Shown: positions 34,010 to 44,211 of the stretch, piece after piece
How positions within the stretch are numbered: the first letter of the stretch is position 1
Layout of the letters: each line of letters begins with the position of its first letter
Assembly: GCF_000807925.1 (NCBI RefSeq)
Contig: NZ_JRVC01000033.1
Location: 1-64,000 of the forward strand
Length of the DNA: 64,000 nucleotides
Direction: 5' to 3'
Source: Novosphingobium subterraneum
GTDB lineage: Bacteria > Pseudomonadota > Alphaproteobacteria > Sphingomonadales > Sphingomonadaceae
Notes under the pieces: model-generated
Database searches by the model: none
What the model was told of the DNA's origin: nothing
The model's input: the letters and a program-made list of their open reading frames with translations, nothing else
Position numbers and translations under genes: made by a program

Positions 34010-34600
34010 ATGTTCGCCAATCGCTACACCGCTCTGGTCGATGCCTGCACACTGGTCAGCGCGCCGCGTCGTGATCTGCTGCTCACTCTCGCCGAGGCAG
34101 AATTCTTTCGTGTGCGCTGGTCGCAACGTATCCTTGATGAGACTCGTGCGGCATTGGACAAGATCTTTGCCGAGCGAGGGTTCGCTGACGCACCGACAAG
34201 GGCCGCTCGATCCGTCGACGCCATACACCAGGCTTTTCCCGAGGCTCTCGTTGAGGCGCACGCTTCAGTTGCGGCCCTGAAATTCGGACTTCCCGACGCC
34301 AATGACGAGCATGTGCTGGCCGCTGCAGTCCAGACGCAGGCCCAGGCTGTCGTGACCGAAAACATCAGCGATTTCCCGGCAGCGATTCTCGCACCGCTCA
34401 ACATCGAAACGCGAACCGCAGACGAGTTCATCGCGGACACCATCGCGCTCGACGAGGGCAAGGCGGTTGCCGCCATCCGGACGTTGCGCATTCGGTTGAA
34501 GCGGCCGGAAATGTCCGCTGAGGACTACCTGCGCTCCCTGGAGGCACATGGCCTGTTCGTCACCGCGTCGATCCTGAGCGGCCACGCCGAATCTATCTGA
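34010..34600 (+). CDS. PIN-domain toxin (VapC-like RNase)
   Basis: A 196-residue PIN-domain protein. The conserved acidic residues are visible: ALVDACTLVSAPRRDLL (first Asp), a Glu in RILDETRAAL, and PDANDEHVLAAAVQ (Asp pair). These bind Mg for RNA cleavage. It follows the HTH antitoxin by 12 bp. The C-terminal 60 residues (RPEMSAEDYLRSLEAHGL) are typical of the larger PIN_3/DUF4411-like toxins. Confidence 0.85.
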   Translation: MFANRYTALVDACTLVSAPRRDLLLTLAEAEFFRVRWSQRILDETRAALDKIFAERGFADAPTRAARSVDAIHQAFPEALVEAHASVAALKFGLPDANDEHVLAAAVQTQAQAVVTENISDFPAAILAPLNIETRTADEFIADTIALDEGKAVAAIRTLRIRLKRPEMSAEDYLRSLEAHGLFVTASILSGHAESI

Positions 34601-34623
34601 CCTGCAGTGACGCAGGCCAACGA

Positions 34624-36456
34624 CTAAGCGATGATCCTCCCAAGAATCTCGCTTGCTCCGTCCATCGGCACGAACACGCGGGTCTTGTAGGCTATGATTT
34701 CGGTGAAGCAGCCCTGAGACTTGAGCTCGGGAATGCGCGCAGCTTCGGCATCGACAATCTCGATCCTTCGGGAACCGTTCACGCGGGCTGTGCGGATCGT
34801 GAAGCCCAAGGGGTGCGGGGCCTTCCATGTGCCCCCGCCGAGAATGGCGGCAGCAATCTTGGCGGGATCGGTCTGCGCCTTGCGGGCAACCCCGAGTTTC
34901 TCGAGGGTAGCATCGACGTAGAGGTCCTGAACATGCCGCCCAAGCCAGGAGGCGCCGGACTTGTCGACGATGCGATTGACTGTGAGATCCTCCTTGGGAA
35001 GCGCGCCCCAGATTGGCAGGAGTAGTCCCGTTGCGAGATAGACGGTCTCGGTCACAAGCTGGCTCTCGTCGGCGGCGTATTCTTCCTCCCATAGCGCACT
35101 GAACGTGGACTTGGTGAAGGGCTCCCAGGCGGACTCGTGGAGGCGGTCAGCGCGCAGGTACTCGCTGCGGAGCGGTCGCACGAGTTCGAAGCGGCGGATC
35201 ATGTGGCCCTCCTCGTCCATGTGCGAGGGCGCCGCGATGCCGAGTGCGACTTTGCCCGACTTGTCATTGCGCAGGAACAGGGGCTCTTCCTCATGTGATG
35301 CCAATTTGAGCACGCGCTCGAGCGAGAGGACCTTGCGCCGCTGGGTCAGAGACAGTTCAAGGAGGTGCGAAGTCGCGCCGGTCACGGAATCGGTTCGGAT
35401 CACCGTGTCCGACAGCACCTCGCAGGTTTCCACCGCTACGGTCTCGACGCCGATATCGAAGGTCCCGGCTTCCTTGGCGGCCGAGACGCAGGTTTCGACA
35501 AGGGTCAGGAACTCGTCGAAGATCGCGTTTTGTACGGCGATCTTCATCGCGAGGATGCGGTTGAGCCAGCGCTGAATCGGCGGCAGGTCCTCGCGCAGCA
35601 CGCCGTCCTTGTCGGTGAGTTCGAGTCCGCTCATCTGCTGGAACTCGGACAAGGTGGTGCTTTTTAGCTTGGCCGTCGCCAGCAGGCCGTACCAGTCGTG
35701 GAGCGCATGCTTCGCATAAATGCTCTCGAGATTGTCGGACGCATCGAACATCCCCTGCCCACCGGTCTGCCGCTGGCCGCGGGTCAGCGCGCCCAAGGCA
35801 TCGAGACGGCGCGCGATCGTGCTGGTGAACCGGGCCTCGCCCTTGCAGTCGGTGGTGACGGGGCGGAACAGCGGCGGGCAGGCCTGGTGCGTGCGGTGCG
35901 TGCGCCCCAGCCCCTGGATCGCCCGGTCGGCGCGCCATCCGGGCTCGAGCAGGAAATGGACCCGGCGCTGCTGGTTCCTGGCATCAAGACTCGCATGATA
36001 GCTGCGCCCCGTGCCGCCAGCATCGGAGAAGACGAGGATGCGCTTGGCCCCGGTCATGAACGCGGTGGTCTCGGCAAGGTTGGTCCGGGGTGAGCGGCTT
36101 TCGAGACGCTGCCGGCCCGATCCATCACGGACCAGGCGTTTGCTGCGCCCTGTCACCTCGGCGACTGCGGTCACGCCGTAGTGCTCGAGCAGCGCATCGA
36201 GCGCGGTCGGGATCGGCGGCATGGCGCAGATGTGCTCGATCAGGTCGGCGCGCGCGGCCTCGGCCTGCGGGTTGTGGACCGGATTGCCCTCCTCGTCCCA
36301 CATCGGCCGCGAGCGTACATCGCCGAGCTCATCGGTGTATTCCTCCATTTGCCGGGTCGGGAAGGCCCGGGTGAGGTAATCCACGATCGCTTCTTTGCAG
36401 TCGCAGTTTATGTCGAGCGTGGCAGCGGGAGGCGCAGGTTTCCTTCGGTTTTCCAT
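34624..36456 (-). pseudogene. Strawberry-notch/DarB-like helicase, 3' half (RIT fusion)
   Basis: Encodes 610 residues. Residues from about 23 are the C-terminal half of a strawberry-notch-type SF2 helicase: VFSDAGGTGRSYHASLDARN, HFLLEPGWRADRAIQGLGRT with HRTHQ after (helicase motif VI), then a long C-terminal domain. The first 22 residues (MENRRKPAPPAATLDINCDC) come from the RIT terminal repeat, which supplies ATG and GGAG. The natural partner is 40107-42575 on the far side of the RIT element. The half may be made as a separate polypeptide. Related phage P1 DarB protects DNA from restriction. Confidence 0.85.
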
Positions 36457-36473
36457 GATTTCACTCCAGATAA
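36391..36473. repeat. RIT left terminal inverted repeat, 83 bp
   Basis: Runs from TTCTTTGCAGTCGC to CACTCCAGATAA and matches 40001-40083 inverted at 81 of 83 positions. On the minus strand it contains GGAG and an ATG that opens outward into the helicase half. Confidence 0.9.
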
Positions 36474-36504
36474 TATGAGTGCCAGGGGGTTGTCCGGAGA
36501 CGGG

Positions 36505-37509
36505 CTAGGCCCGCCTTCGAACGTCGGTGAGCATCGTGATCAGGGCATCGGATGGCGGCTTGAAGCGCCCGGGCTTGATGGCAGGAGCGCCGTGCGCCGC
36601 GAGAATCTGCAGCTTCTCCTCGGGATCGGCGCGCAAATAGGTCTCGGTGCTCTGGATGCTGGCATGGCCGAGCCACAATGCGACTTTGCGAATGTCCCCT
36701 GTCGCCGCGAGCGTGTGCATTGCGCAGGAATGGCGCAGCACGTGCGGTGTCACGCGCTTTCCAAGGATCGACGGCTGCTTCGTTGCCGCGGTCTTGACGT
36801 GCTCGGCCAAACGGAACGCAAATCCGTCGCGGGTCATGGGTCGCCCGTTGGCATTGAGGAATATCTCGGCGACCTCGGCTTCGGGGCGGATCGCAAGCCA
36901 CGCGCGCAATGCGAACTGGGTCTCCTTCCAGAGCGGGAGGACCCGTTCACGCCGACCCTTGCCCAAGATGTGCACGGTCGAAAGCGAGCGATCCGGGAAA
37001 TCGCGCAGTTGTAGCGTTACGAGTTCCGACACCCTCAGCCCGCCAGCATAGGCCAGATGCAGCATTGCGCGATCGCGGGTGCCAAGGCGTGTCCGGGGAT
37101 CCGGGGCGTCGAGCAAAGCCTTGATCTCCGCCCGGTCGAGGTAGTCGATCAGCGCCTTGTCGGTCTTCTTGGTAGGGATCGATCTGACGCGAAGGGCCTG
37201 ATCCAGGCAGGCCGGAATGCGATACTCGATGTAGCGGAAGAACGACCGGATCGCGGCGAGCCTACCATTGCGGGTCCGAACACAGCTGCCGCGACCGTTC
37301 TCGACATGGTCAAGGAAGGCCATGATCATGTCGGTGCCGAAATCCTCGATCTCAAGATCGGTCGGCCGGCGCTTCAGCCGACCGGCGGCGAACTGGACGA
37401 GGAGGACGAAACAGTTGGCATAGGTCTTCACCGTGTGCGGGCTAACAGCACGTTCACGTGGCAGATGTTCACGCAGGTATGCCGAGAGATGCGGAGCGAG
37501 CGCCGTCAT
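36505..37509 (-). CDS. RIT recombinase C
   Basis: A 334-residue tyrosine recombinase. Core-binding domain: AVSPHTVKTYANCFVLLVQF. Catalytic residues: YAGGLRVSELVTLQLRD (Arg), TPHVLRHSCAMHTLAATG (His-x2-Arg) and WLGHASIQSTETYLRAD (His, Tyr). Start at 37509, where it overlaps the upstream recombinase by four bases (ATGA); a longer upstream frame is only a shadow. Confidence 0.9.
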   Translation of the reverse strand: MTALAPHLSAYLREHLPRERAVSPHTVKTYANCFVLLVQFAAGRLKRRPTDLEIEDFGTDMIMAFLDHVENGRGSCVRTRNGRLAAIRSFFRYIEYRIPACLDQALRVRSIPTKKTDKALIDYLDRAEIKALLDAPDPRTRLGTRDRAMLHLAYAGGLRVSELVTLQLRDFPDRSLSTVHILGKGRRERVLPLWKETQFALRAWLAIRPEAEVAEIFLNANGRPMTRDGFAFRLAEHVKTAATKQPSILGKRVTPHVLRHSCAMHTLAATGDIRKVALWLGHASIQSTETYLRADPEEKLQILAAHGAPAIKPGRFKPPSDALITMLTDVRRRA

Positions 37510-38420
37510 GCCGCTTCTCCCAGGTAAAGCTGCTCGCTGGCAGCTGCGATGTCGCGCAGTAGCACCGGGGTGGCCTCGAGATACCAGTACGTGTTGGCGA
37601 CCGACGCGTGCCCCAGATAGACACTGAGACCGGCCATGTGGTGGGCGATGGCTTCCCTGTCGGGCGGACATGACTCCAGTGAACGGACAGCGAAGGTGTG
37701 CCGCAAATCGTGGAGTCGCATGCCCGCCGTACCGGTCGGCCCACGATATCCGAGAAGCCGGGCCAATCTGACGAACACCACGTGGGCGCGCACCTTGTGC
37801 GGTGCCCGCCCCCGGATAGTGACGAACAGGTCGCGGCCCCTGGCCGCGTGCTTCTCGCGGAGGGCGAGATAGGCTTCAAGTGCTTGGCGCGTCGATGGCT
37901 GCAACGCTACAAGCCGCTGCTTGCCGAACTTGCCGTTGCGGACGATCAGGCCATCCTCGACCAGATCGGCGCATTGTAACGCGAGGGCCTCGGAAATCCG
38001 GAGACCTGTCGCAGCGAGCAGGCCGAACAGGTAATGGTATGTGTATGGGCTGATCGTGCCTTGGGGTGGAACGCCCAATGCTGCAGTCATGATCGCCTGC
38101 ACCTGGTCCGGTTCAATGATGGTCGGCGTCGGGCGTGGCCGTTTTCCCCGGCCGAAGACGCCGGCAGGCGGAACTTCGTGGTCTGAATCTTCGGCGTGAG
38201 CGAAAAGGCTGAAGTTGCGCGCAGTGTCGAACCTGCGACGGGCCACATATTGTGAGCTCGACGTGTAGCACCAGTCATAGATGCGCTGGACCTGAGTGTG
38301 CCGATCGCCGAAACCCTCGGCGTAGCCAGCGTACTGACGGAGCATCCGGTCCTGTTCGGAATACTTCCGACCCAGGCTGCGATGCAAAGCGACGTATCTT
38401 GAGATGTGTGTGTTCAACAT
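37506..38420 (-). CDS. RIT recombinase B
   Basis: A 304-residue tyrosine recombinase with AATGLRISEALALQCAD (Arg), MRLHDLRHTFAVRSLESC (His-x2-Arg) and YLGHASVANTYWYLEAT (His, Tyr). It overlaps both neighbouring recombinase genes by a few bases, so the trio is translated together. N-terminal region MLNTHISRYVALHRSLGRKY is the core-binding start. Confidence 0.9.
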   Translation of the reverse strand: MLNTHISRYVALHRSLGRKYSEQDRMLRQYAGYAEGFGDRHTQVQRIYDWCYTSSSQYVARRRFDTARNFSLFAHAEDSDHEVPPAGVFGRGKRPRPTPTIIEPDQVQAIMTAALGVPPQGTISPYTYHYLFGLLAATGLRISEALALQCADLVEDGLIVRNGKFGKQRLVALQPSTRQALEAYLALREKHAARGRDLFVTIRGRAPHKVRAHVVFVRLARLLGYRGPTGTAGMRLHDLRHTFAVRSLESCPPDREAIAHHMAGLSVYLGHASVANTYWYLEATPVLLRDIAAASEQLYLGEAA

Positions 38421-39961
38421 GGCAGATCTCCGGGCCAGGGCTGCGCGATCTTCATGAGCATCGGCAAATCGACCTTGGCGTAGATGGCAGTGGTCTCAGG
38501 CGAGCTGTGACGCAGGATGGTCCCAACGGACTCCAGGCCTGCGCCCGCGCGCAGCAGGTTGGTGGCAAGCGAATGCCGGAATATGTGCGACCCGGTCGGC
38601 ACTCCTTCGATCCCACCGCGGTCGCGCGTTCGAGCGACGATGCCCGCGATCTCGGCGGACGAGCGGAATGGCCGAAACGGTGCTTGTGCACGCAGGAACA
38701 GATGCTCTTCGGCGGCCTCCGGGCGGGCTGCCGCAAGATATGCCAAGATCGCGTCGCCGACATCCTGCGGCAATGGCAGACGGTCCGGTCGACGCGTCTT
38801 GCCCTTGACCGTCAGGTGGCCGGACCGCCAGTCGATGTCGTCGAGACGCATGTCCTGAACATCGGCAGCCCTCAGGCCGAGCCTGGCGAGCAGGAGAATG
38901 ATGGCCTTGTCCCGGACTTCTACCGGACGATCTGTCGGGCAGGCCGCAATGATCCTCTCGATCGTTGCCGGGTCGACGTGGCGCGGCAGCGTCGAAAGGC
39001 GGTAGCGCTGCACTGATGGAACTGCATGCAACAATGCAGGCCGGCACTCGCCACGCACGACCAGAAACCGGATGTAGCTCCTCATTATCGTGACGAGCAG
39101 CGATGCCGAGCCCGGCGTCTCCTTGCTTCGTCGTTGGAATGCGCTCCTGAGTCCGGCGGCATCCCATTGCGAAGGCTCGCCCAGCATCGGCATGAGCCGT
39201 CTGATATCGGTCCGGTAGCGCCGGATCGTCTCATCGGTGGCGCCGCGATGTTGCTTGAGCCACGTGAGGTAAGCCGACATGTGCGGGTCATCGTCAGCCA
39301 CCGGTTCAACCGATGGGATGACACCGCGGCCTCGCAGGAACTCGACGAAGTGCCGTGCGCATCGCCGCCGCCGCTTCGTGCCCGTGGCGACCAGCTTGCC
39401 GCGCTTGCGCCATACCGGGCATCGGCAATCATGCGCAGCGTACTGGTCGATGATCGTGTCGTCGATATCGATCCATTGGCGTCGCGTAATGCGAAGCCAG
39501 GCCATGAAATGCTCGGCCTCGGACCGATAGGCCTGCGCGGGTCCCTCGGCGAGTTGCAGGCGGCCGATCGCATCGGAATAGTCGGCGAGGTGCCGTGGCA
39601 GATCGTCGATCCCGTCGTCGACTTCGACGTAGCCTTGATCTTCGAGGAACCGGACGAAGCGCCTCACCCTTGCTGCTTGGTCAGCCTTGTAGTGCGCTTG
39701 CTGCGCCGAATACCGGTGGCACCGGCACCGATGCTTCTCGAACCGTCGGACAGCCTGATCGTCAATCGTGCGGATCGCGGTCCTATGCCGTTCCAGCCAA
39801 TGCAGGAAATGGCGGACCGCCGCGCCAAACAGAACCGCACAGCCTGACTTCTCGTCGAGGGACAGAGAGGAGAGAAATGCGGTGAGAAGAGCGCCGTGAC
39901 TGGGCGGGTCTTCGACCCGGAGCGGGGTAGTCCGAAACGGCAGTGATGATCGTGTTCGCAT
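38414..39961 (-). CDS. RIT recombinase A
   Basis: A 515-residue tyrosine recombinase, the first gene of the trio. It has a long N-terminal region with a CRCHRYS / CRCPVWRKRG Cys pattern that may bind zinc, a core-binding domain (YLTWLKQHRGATDETIRRYR) and the catalytic set ARLGLRAADVQDMRLDD (Arg), SHIFRHSLATNLLRAG (His-x2-Arg), LRHSSPETTAIYAKV (His, Tyr). Its start lies 40 bp inside the right terminal repeat. Confidence 0.9.
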   Translation of the reverse strand: MRTRSSLPFRTTPLRVEDPPSHGALLTAFLSSLSLDEKSGCAVLFGAAVRHFLHWLERHRTAIRTIDDQAVRRFEKHRCRCHRYSAQQAHYKADQAARVRRFVRFLEDQGYVEVDDGIDDLPRHLADYSDAIGRLQLAEGPAQAYRSEAEHFMAWLRITRRQWIDIDDTIIDQYAAHDCRCPVWRKRGKLVATGTKRRRRCARHFVEFLRGRGVIPSVEPVADDDPHMSAYLTWLKQHRGATDETIRRYRTDIRRLMPMLGEPSQWDAAGLRSAFQRRSKETPGSASLLVTIMRSYIRFLVVRGECRPALLHAVPSVQRYRLSTLPRHVDPATIERIIAACPTDRPVEVRDKAIILLLARLGLRAADVQDMRLDDIDWRSGHLTVKGKTRRPDRLPLPQDVGDAILAYLAAARPEAAEEHLFLRAQAPFRPFRSSAEIAGIVARTRDRGGIEGVPTGSHIFRHSLATNLLRAGAGLESVGTILRHSSPETTAIYAKVDLPMLMKIAQPWPGDLPC

Positions 39962-40000
39962 GTTGGCTCCTTCGACTTGCTGAGGTCGACGGAACCGTAG

Positions 40001-40083
40001 TTATCTGGAGTGAAATCATGGAAAACCGAAGGAAACCTGCGCCTACCGCCGCCACGCTCGACATAAACTGCGACTGCAAAGAA
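40001..40083. repeat. RIT right terminal inverted repeat, 83 bp
   Basis: Inverted copy of 36391-36473 with two differences. Here too an ATG opens outward (plus strand, 40018) after GGAG, but reads only about 24 codons before a stop inside the palindrome. Confidence 0.9.
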
Positions 40084-40118
40084 TACGTGTAATGTTGAGC
40101 TCAACATTACACGTATTC
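40081..40118. repeat. Perfect 38-bp palindrome at the RIT/helicase junction
   Basis: GAATACGTGTAATG... and its exact inverse meet at the centre TTGAGCTCAA. It joins the RIT end to the helicase 5' half and brings the TAA that ends that half. One arm is the helicase sequence GAATACGTG, the other mirrors it beyond the element end. Confidence 0.9.
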
Positions 40119-42575
40119 CCTGGGCGACAGGTCCAGTTCCAGCGCCTCGCGTTCGTCGGGATCGAGCTCATTGAGACGCCGGTTGAGGATCGATTCTGCC
40201 GTGCTCACCAGTTGGACAACGACGCTTTCGTCGTTTGCCAGATGCTCGTCGATCGCGGGATAGATCGAGGGCAGCTTCAGCGAGAGCAGGACCTGCGCAA
40301 AGAAGCGCTGCTTGGTCCCCTCGAACCGGCTGCGGGCGGCCGCCTTGGCGCCGCTGTTGAGCGTCCTGTTCTCAAGCCCATCGACGATGCCGGTGAACTC
40401 AAGCGCCGCTTCGAGGTTCTGGTGAATGATCGTCCAGGCCTCGCAATAGGTGTCGTAGACCGCGATCTGCTCAGGGGTCAGGTCATGGCGCAGGATGTCG
40501 TACTCGATTCCGGCGAAGCTCAATGCCCGGGCGAGGTAGAGCCCGGAGGCCTTGAGGTCGCGCGCCACCAGTTCCATCGCGGCAATGCCGCCGTCGCGGA
40601 TCTCGCTGATGAACTGCTCGCGGTTTGCGAACGCCGTGCCCGGTCCCCACAGGCCAAGTCGGACCGCATAGGCAAGATTGTTGACGTCCGATGCGCCGGT
40701 GACCGAAGCGTAGAGCACCCGGGCGCGCGGCAGTATGTTCTGGAGCAGCACCCCGGCGATGCCCTGGAGCGAGCCCTGTTTCTGGCCCCCGGATCTCTGG
40801 CCAAAGCCCCCTTCCCCGCCGGCGACGCCGCCCATTTCGTGGGCCTCGTCGAAGACGATGACCCCTTCGAAGTCTTCACCGGCCCAGCGAACGATCTGGT
40901 CAAGCCGGGTATCCTCCACCCTCGAACTGCGCAGCGTGCCATAAGGAACGAACAGGATGCCCTCGGGCGCGGTGATCTCCTCGCCGATCTTCCAGCGAGC
41001 AAGGTCGAGAATGTCGGACGGCAGCCCTCCGATCGCCGTCCAGTCGCGCTGCGCGTCTTCGAGCAGCGGCGCATTCTTCGATATCCAGATGTGACGGCGA
41101 TTGCCCTTGAGCCATTGGTCGAGAATGCAGGCCGCCGCCTGCCTCCCCTTCCCTGCCCCGGTGCCGTCACCAAGGAAAAACCCGGTCCGGTAGAGGTGGC
41201 CCTCGGGATCCTCCTTGAGCGCGACTTCGCCGTCAGGATGACTGAAGCGGCCATGGAGATCGCGGCTCCAGGCCTCGCCTGCGTAGATCACGGTTTCGAG
41301 CTGGGCGGCCGAGAGCAGCCGCGCCGTGACGGTCCGCTCGGGTAGCGAGGGCACGTAGCTGGGTTTCGGCGCGGCGATCGAAGCCATGGCGGCGGATTCG
41401 ACGAGGTGGGTGGGATGTTCGCCCGCTTCCGCGATCACCACGCGGGATGGCCGGTAGTCGGCATAGACCCCGCGCTGCTCGCCCATCGCGGCCGGTTCGT
41501 CCAGGACTTCGTAGGCGACAGGGCGGACGTCGTTGGTCTGCAGAGTTCGAACGATCACGGGCCGGGCTGGACCGGTCTTCACCGAGCGGAAGAGGCTGAG
41601 CTTGGGTCGGGGCGCTGCCGCCTGCGTCGGGTCGCGCAATGGCGCCCGAGGTGGCACGGTTGGCAGCGCGGCGAAGAGTTCGCCGACCGAGCCGCGATTG
41701 ATCGTGGATACGCTGATCTCGCCTGGCACCTTGTCGATCACCAGCATGCGGACCGCGATACCGGTGCCGTGCTTGACGTAGCCGCCCTTGTCGAGGCGGA
41801 GCGACAGGACGACCCGTCCGCCTTCGAGGGTGCGCCGAAAGGTTTCTCCGTGTTTGGCCGAAGGCGAGAACCAGTCCGGGATGATCGCGACGATCCGGCC
41901 ACCCGGCAGCATGTGGTCGAGCGCAGCACGCAAGTGCCTGGCGGCGGTGTTCTGATCTTGCCCACGTGATTGCGACACCGAGAACGGCGGGTTCATCAGA
42001 ACGACGCTCGGCCGTTCTGTCCCGGAGAGCAGCGCGCTGAGTTTCGCGCCGTCGTGGCGGTAGACCTTCGTGCCCGGAAACACGGTCTCGAGCAGGTCCG
42101 CGCGGGTGGGTTCGAGTTCGTTGAGGATCAGGTCCTTGACCGTGCCCTTGGCAAGCGAAGCGATGATCCCGGTGCCCACGCTCGGCTCCAGCAACACGTC
42201 ATCGCCGGAAAGCCGCGCCAGATGAACCGCGAGCCTGGCCAGCGCCGGCGGCGTCGAGAACTGCTGGAACTGGATCTGGTCCTCGCTGCGCACCGTGTGC
42301 GTTGGCAAGGCTCGGGAAATCGCCTCGAGCGTACTGATTGCAGCTGCCACCTCCATCCGGCCCACGAGCGTCGGAATGGCAAGGCAAAGTGCGACTTCCA
42401 AGGCCTCGAAACTGTCGCGCTGCTGCCACGCTCCCTGGAAATCGCTGCCGCCTGCGCTTTTGGTCATGGCTTGGGTGAGAGTGGCCCTGCTGATCGACCC
42501 CGCAAGAAGCAGTCTATCGGCAAGGGTGCGCGCTGCGCCCATAATGGCACTGGCGCGAGCATGAGTTAGGGTCAT
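40107..42575 (-). pseudogene. Strawberry-notch/DarB-like methylase-helicase, 5' half
   Basis: Encodes the first 822 residues. An N-terminal methyltransferase-like domain has EPSVGTGIIASLA (motif I) and VVLMNPPFSVSQSRG (NPPF catalytic motif, N6-adenine type). The helicase N-lobe follows: FFLGDGTGAGKGRQAAACIL (Walker A) and VIVFDEAHEMGG (DEAH box), then VLYASVTGASDVNN. The frame ends at REYV-TAA in a palindrome at the RIT insertion; the rest is at 34624-36456. I start at MTLTHARASA (42575, GGAGA upstream). Homologues include phage P1 DarB, an antirestriction protein packaged with DNA. The half could still be expressed. Confidence 0.88.
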
Positions 42576-43001
42576 GGTTTTCTCCGGGAATTGCTGCAAA
42601 GGCCTGAAGCCGACAAGGCGGCATACCTGCCCGCTCCCCCTCCCCTCCCCGCGCCTTACCCGGGCAAATCCCTGGCAGATCGCTTCAGCCTGCAGATTCG
42701 ACCGGGACGCGACGGCTTGACACAGCTCGCCTGAAAGAAGGGTGCTGAATGCAAAGGACGCTTTGCCGATGCCCAGATGGGCAGCAGAGCCGTTGGGAGA
42801 TCCCCGAACCGATGAGCCGCCAGCCTCGAGCATGGCAACCTGGCGCACCAGTATTGAGAGCCAATCGGCAAAGGCGCAATCTCCCTGATGTCAGGCTGAA
42901 CCTGCAGCGCGTTACGCCAGCATCTGTGGCTTAGCCGGAGACGCCAGGCATCTGCGTCAGGTCCGTGGCCCTGTGCTTTTCGCTGCCGCTGTCCAGCCCG
43001 A
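42576..43001. other. No gene seen (426 bp)
   Basis: Includes the upstream region of the helicase gene. The C/T-rich tract near 42640 (plus strand) may be a polypurine region ahead of the gene on the minus strand. No coding frame supported. Confidence 0.4.
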
Positions 43002-43850
43002 TCAGCATGGGCACACCTGTCGCTTCGGCCGGCTTCCCGCAACACGCAGTGTCCGGTCGAGGGCACCGATGTGCACAGCGAGGAAAACAGTCCTCAAACC
43101 GCCGCTGCCTATGCAGACAGTTTTGACTTCTGCCCGTTCGACCTCGTTCAGATTGTTGACGCCATCACGCAGTTTGGAGTCGGCTGGCAGGTATCCGAGC
43201 GGTTCACCGCGCCTGTTCACGGCAACAGTGGCACCTTCGCCGTGATCATGTGCCGTCACCGACGTGAGGGTGACACCTTCGCCCAGAGCAAGCTTGCGGA
43301 TTGCAGTCTGGAAGTGCTGTTCCCCTGACAACTGGACGGAATGGACATGGTGATTCTCAAGCCAGGCCATGTCCGGTCGGGCATCGCCTGGTCCGGTGAC
43401 CACTGCAATTCGAGGCGCCAGCAGTTGCCCCTTGCCGTCTTCTGCGCCAATGCTGGTGATCCTGGCAGCAAGCACCGCGTCGGCGTCGGCAATAGCCCTG
43501 GCAAGTGCACTCTTTGCGCCGATCCTGCCGATCAGGGTGCCATCCTGCAATGTAACGATGAAAGCGCCCGCACAATCCGGATCAGTCTTCACGAGCACAT
43601 CTGCCTGCGGCTGGCAGCGTTCGATACCTTCCTGGCACTCGGTGGCGCCGAGAAGAGCGACAGGTGCGTGCCTGACAATTCCGGCACCGTGTAACGCTTG
43701 GGCAATGGCCTTTCGCCTGAGCAGCCCGGGCGCTTGTGTAACCGGCCGCTCTGAGCGTGCGAATAGCGCCACTGCACTTCGTTGGACAAGGTCACATTGC
43801 GTGAGGCCTTGCCGCCCCTGCCCCTGCCCTTGCCCTTGCGAACGATGCAA
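43002..43850 (-). CDS. HIRAN-like plasmid protein
   Basis: Up to 282 residues. Two similar beta-rich units can be seen: ADVLVKTDPDCAGAFIVTLQ with LIGRIGAKSA, and VTLTSVTAHDHGEGATVAVN with RRGEPLGYLPAD. The pattern (property-conserved strand, Asn/Asp-rich loop, AV-x-V, then a G-x-LGYLP turn) is like HIRAN domains, which bind DNA ends and occur beside helicases. Gene position upstream of a DarB-like helicase fits. The first 40 residues (SQGQGQGQGRQG) look non-coding, so the true start may be an alternative codon further in. Confidence 0.5.
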   Translation of the reverse strand: MHRSQGQGQGQGRQGLTQCDLVQRSAVALFARSERPVTQAPGLLRRKAIAQALHGAGIVRHAPVALLGATECQEGIERCQPQADVLVKTDPDCAGAFIVTLQDGTLIGRIGAKSALARAIADADAVLAARITSIGAEDGKGQLLAPRIAVVTGPGDARPDMAWLENHHVHSVQLSGEQHFQTAIRKLALGEGVTLTSVTAHDHGEGATVAVNRRGEPLGYLPADSKLRDGVNNLNEVERAEVKTVCIGSGGLRTVFLAVHIGALDRTLRVAGSRPKRQVCPC

Positions 43851-44079
43851 TCAGCTAAACTCTTCCAGGAGCTCATTTTTACCGCGGGCAGATCCTGGCA
43901 AGACGGTTATTGGACCCAGGCTGGCAAGTCCGTGTGCTGGATCACAACGCGCCGCTCCATCGCATGATCTGGCACGCACTTTCCCGATGAGCGCAGGTGT
44001 GTCTGTATCGTGCAAGAGGCTGCATGGGCTGTGAAGATTGCCCTTTGCCCGGACAACGCCATTCAAACACCAGGATCAG

Positions 44080-44211
44080 ATGGCAGAGCTCGGGAGGCGG
44101 ATGGATGCCGAAGGTCGAGCGCCCATCGAGGAACTTGCTGAGGCTGCCATTGTCTCGCGATGCGATGAGGGCATTGCCGCGCTGTTCCCTCAGATGGCGG
44201 CATCAAGATGA
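44080..44211 (+). CDS. Possible small ORF (43 aa)
   Basis: MAELGRRMDAEGRAPIEELA continues to FPQMAASR. Composition is protein-like and helical. The frame is open about 15 codons upstream of the ATG, so it may be the tail of a lost gene. No Shine-Dalgarno sequence is clear. Confidence 0.3.
   Translation: MAELGRRMDAEGRAPIEELAEAAIVSRCDEGIAALFPQMAASR

Larger units (their letters stand above)
36391..40083. mobile_element. RIT (recombinase-in-trio) element, 3.69 kb
   Basis: Three overlapping tyrosine recombinase genes (515, 304 and 334 residues) lie between 83-bp terminal inverted repeats that differ at two positions. No other gene is present. Size, gene order and overlaps match classic RIT elements. 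It is inserted in a strawberry-notch/DarB-like gene between the EYV and VDYLTRAF codons. A 38-bp perfect palindrome overlaps the right end. Confidence 0.92.

Noticed and set aside
40092..41345. 417-codon plus-strand frame
   Set aside because: Antisense shadow of the DarB-like gene; it also starts inside the junction palindrome.
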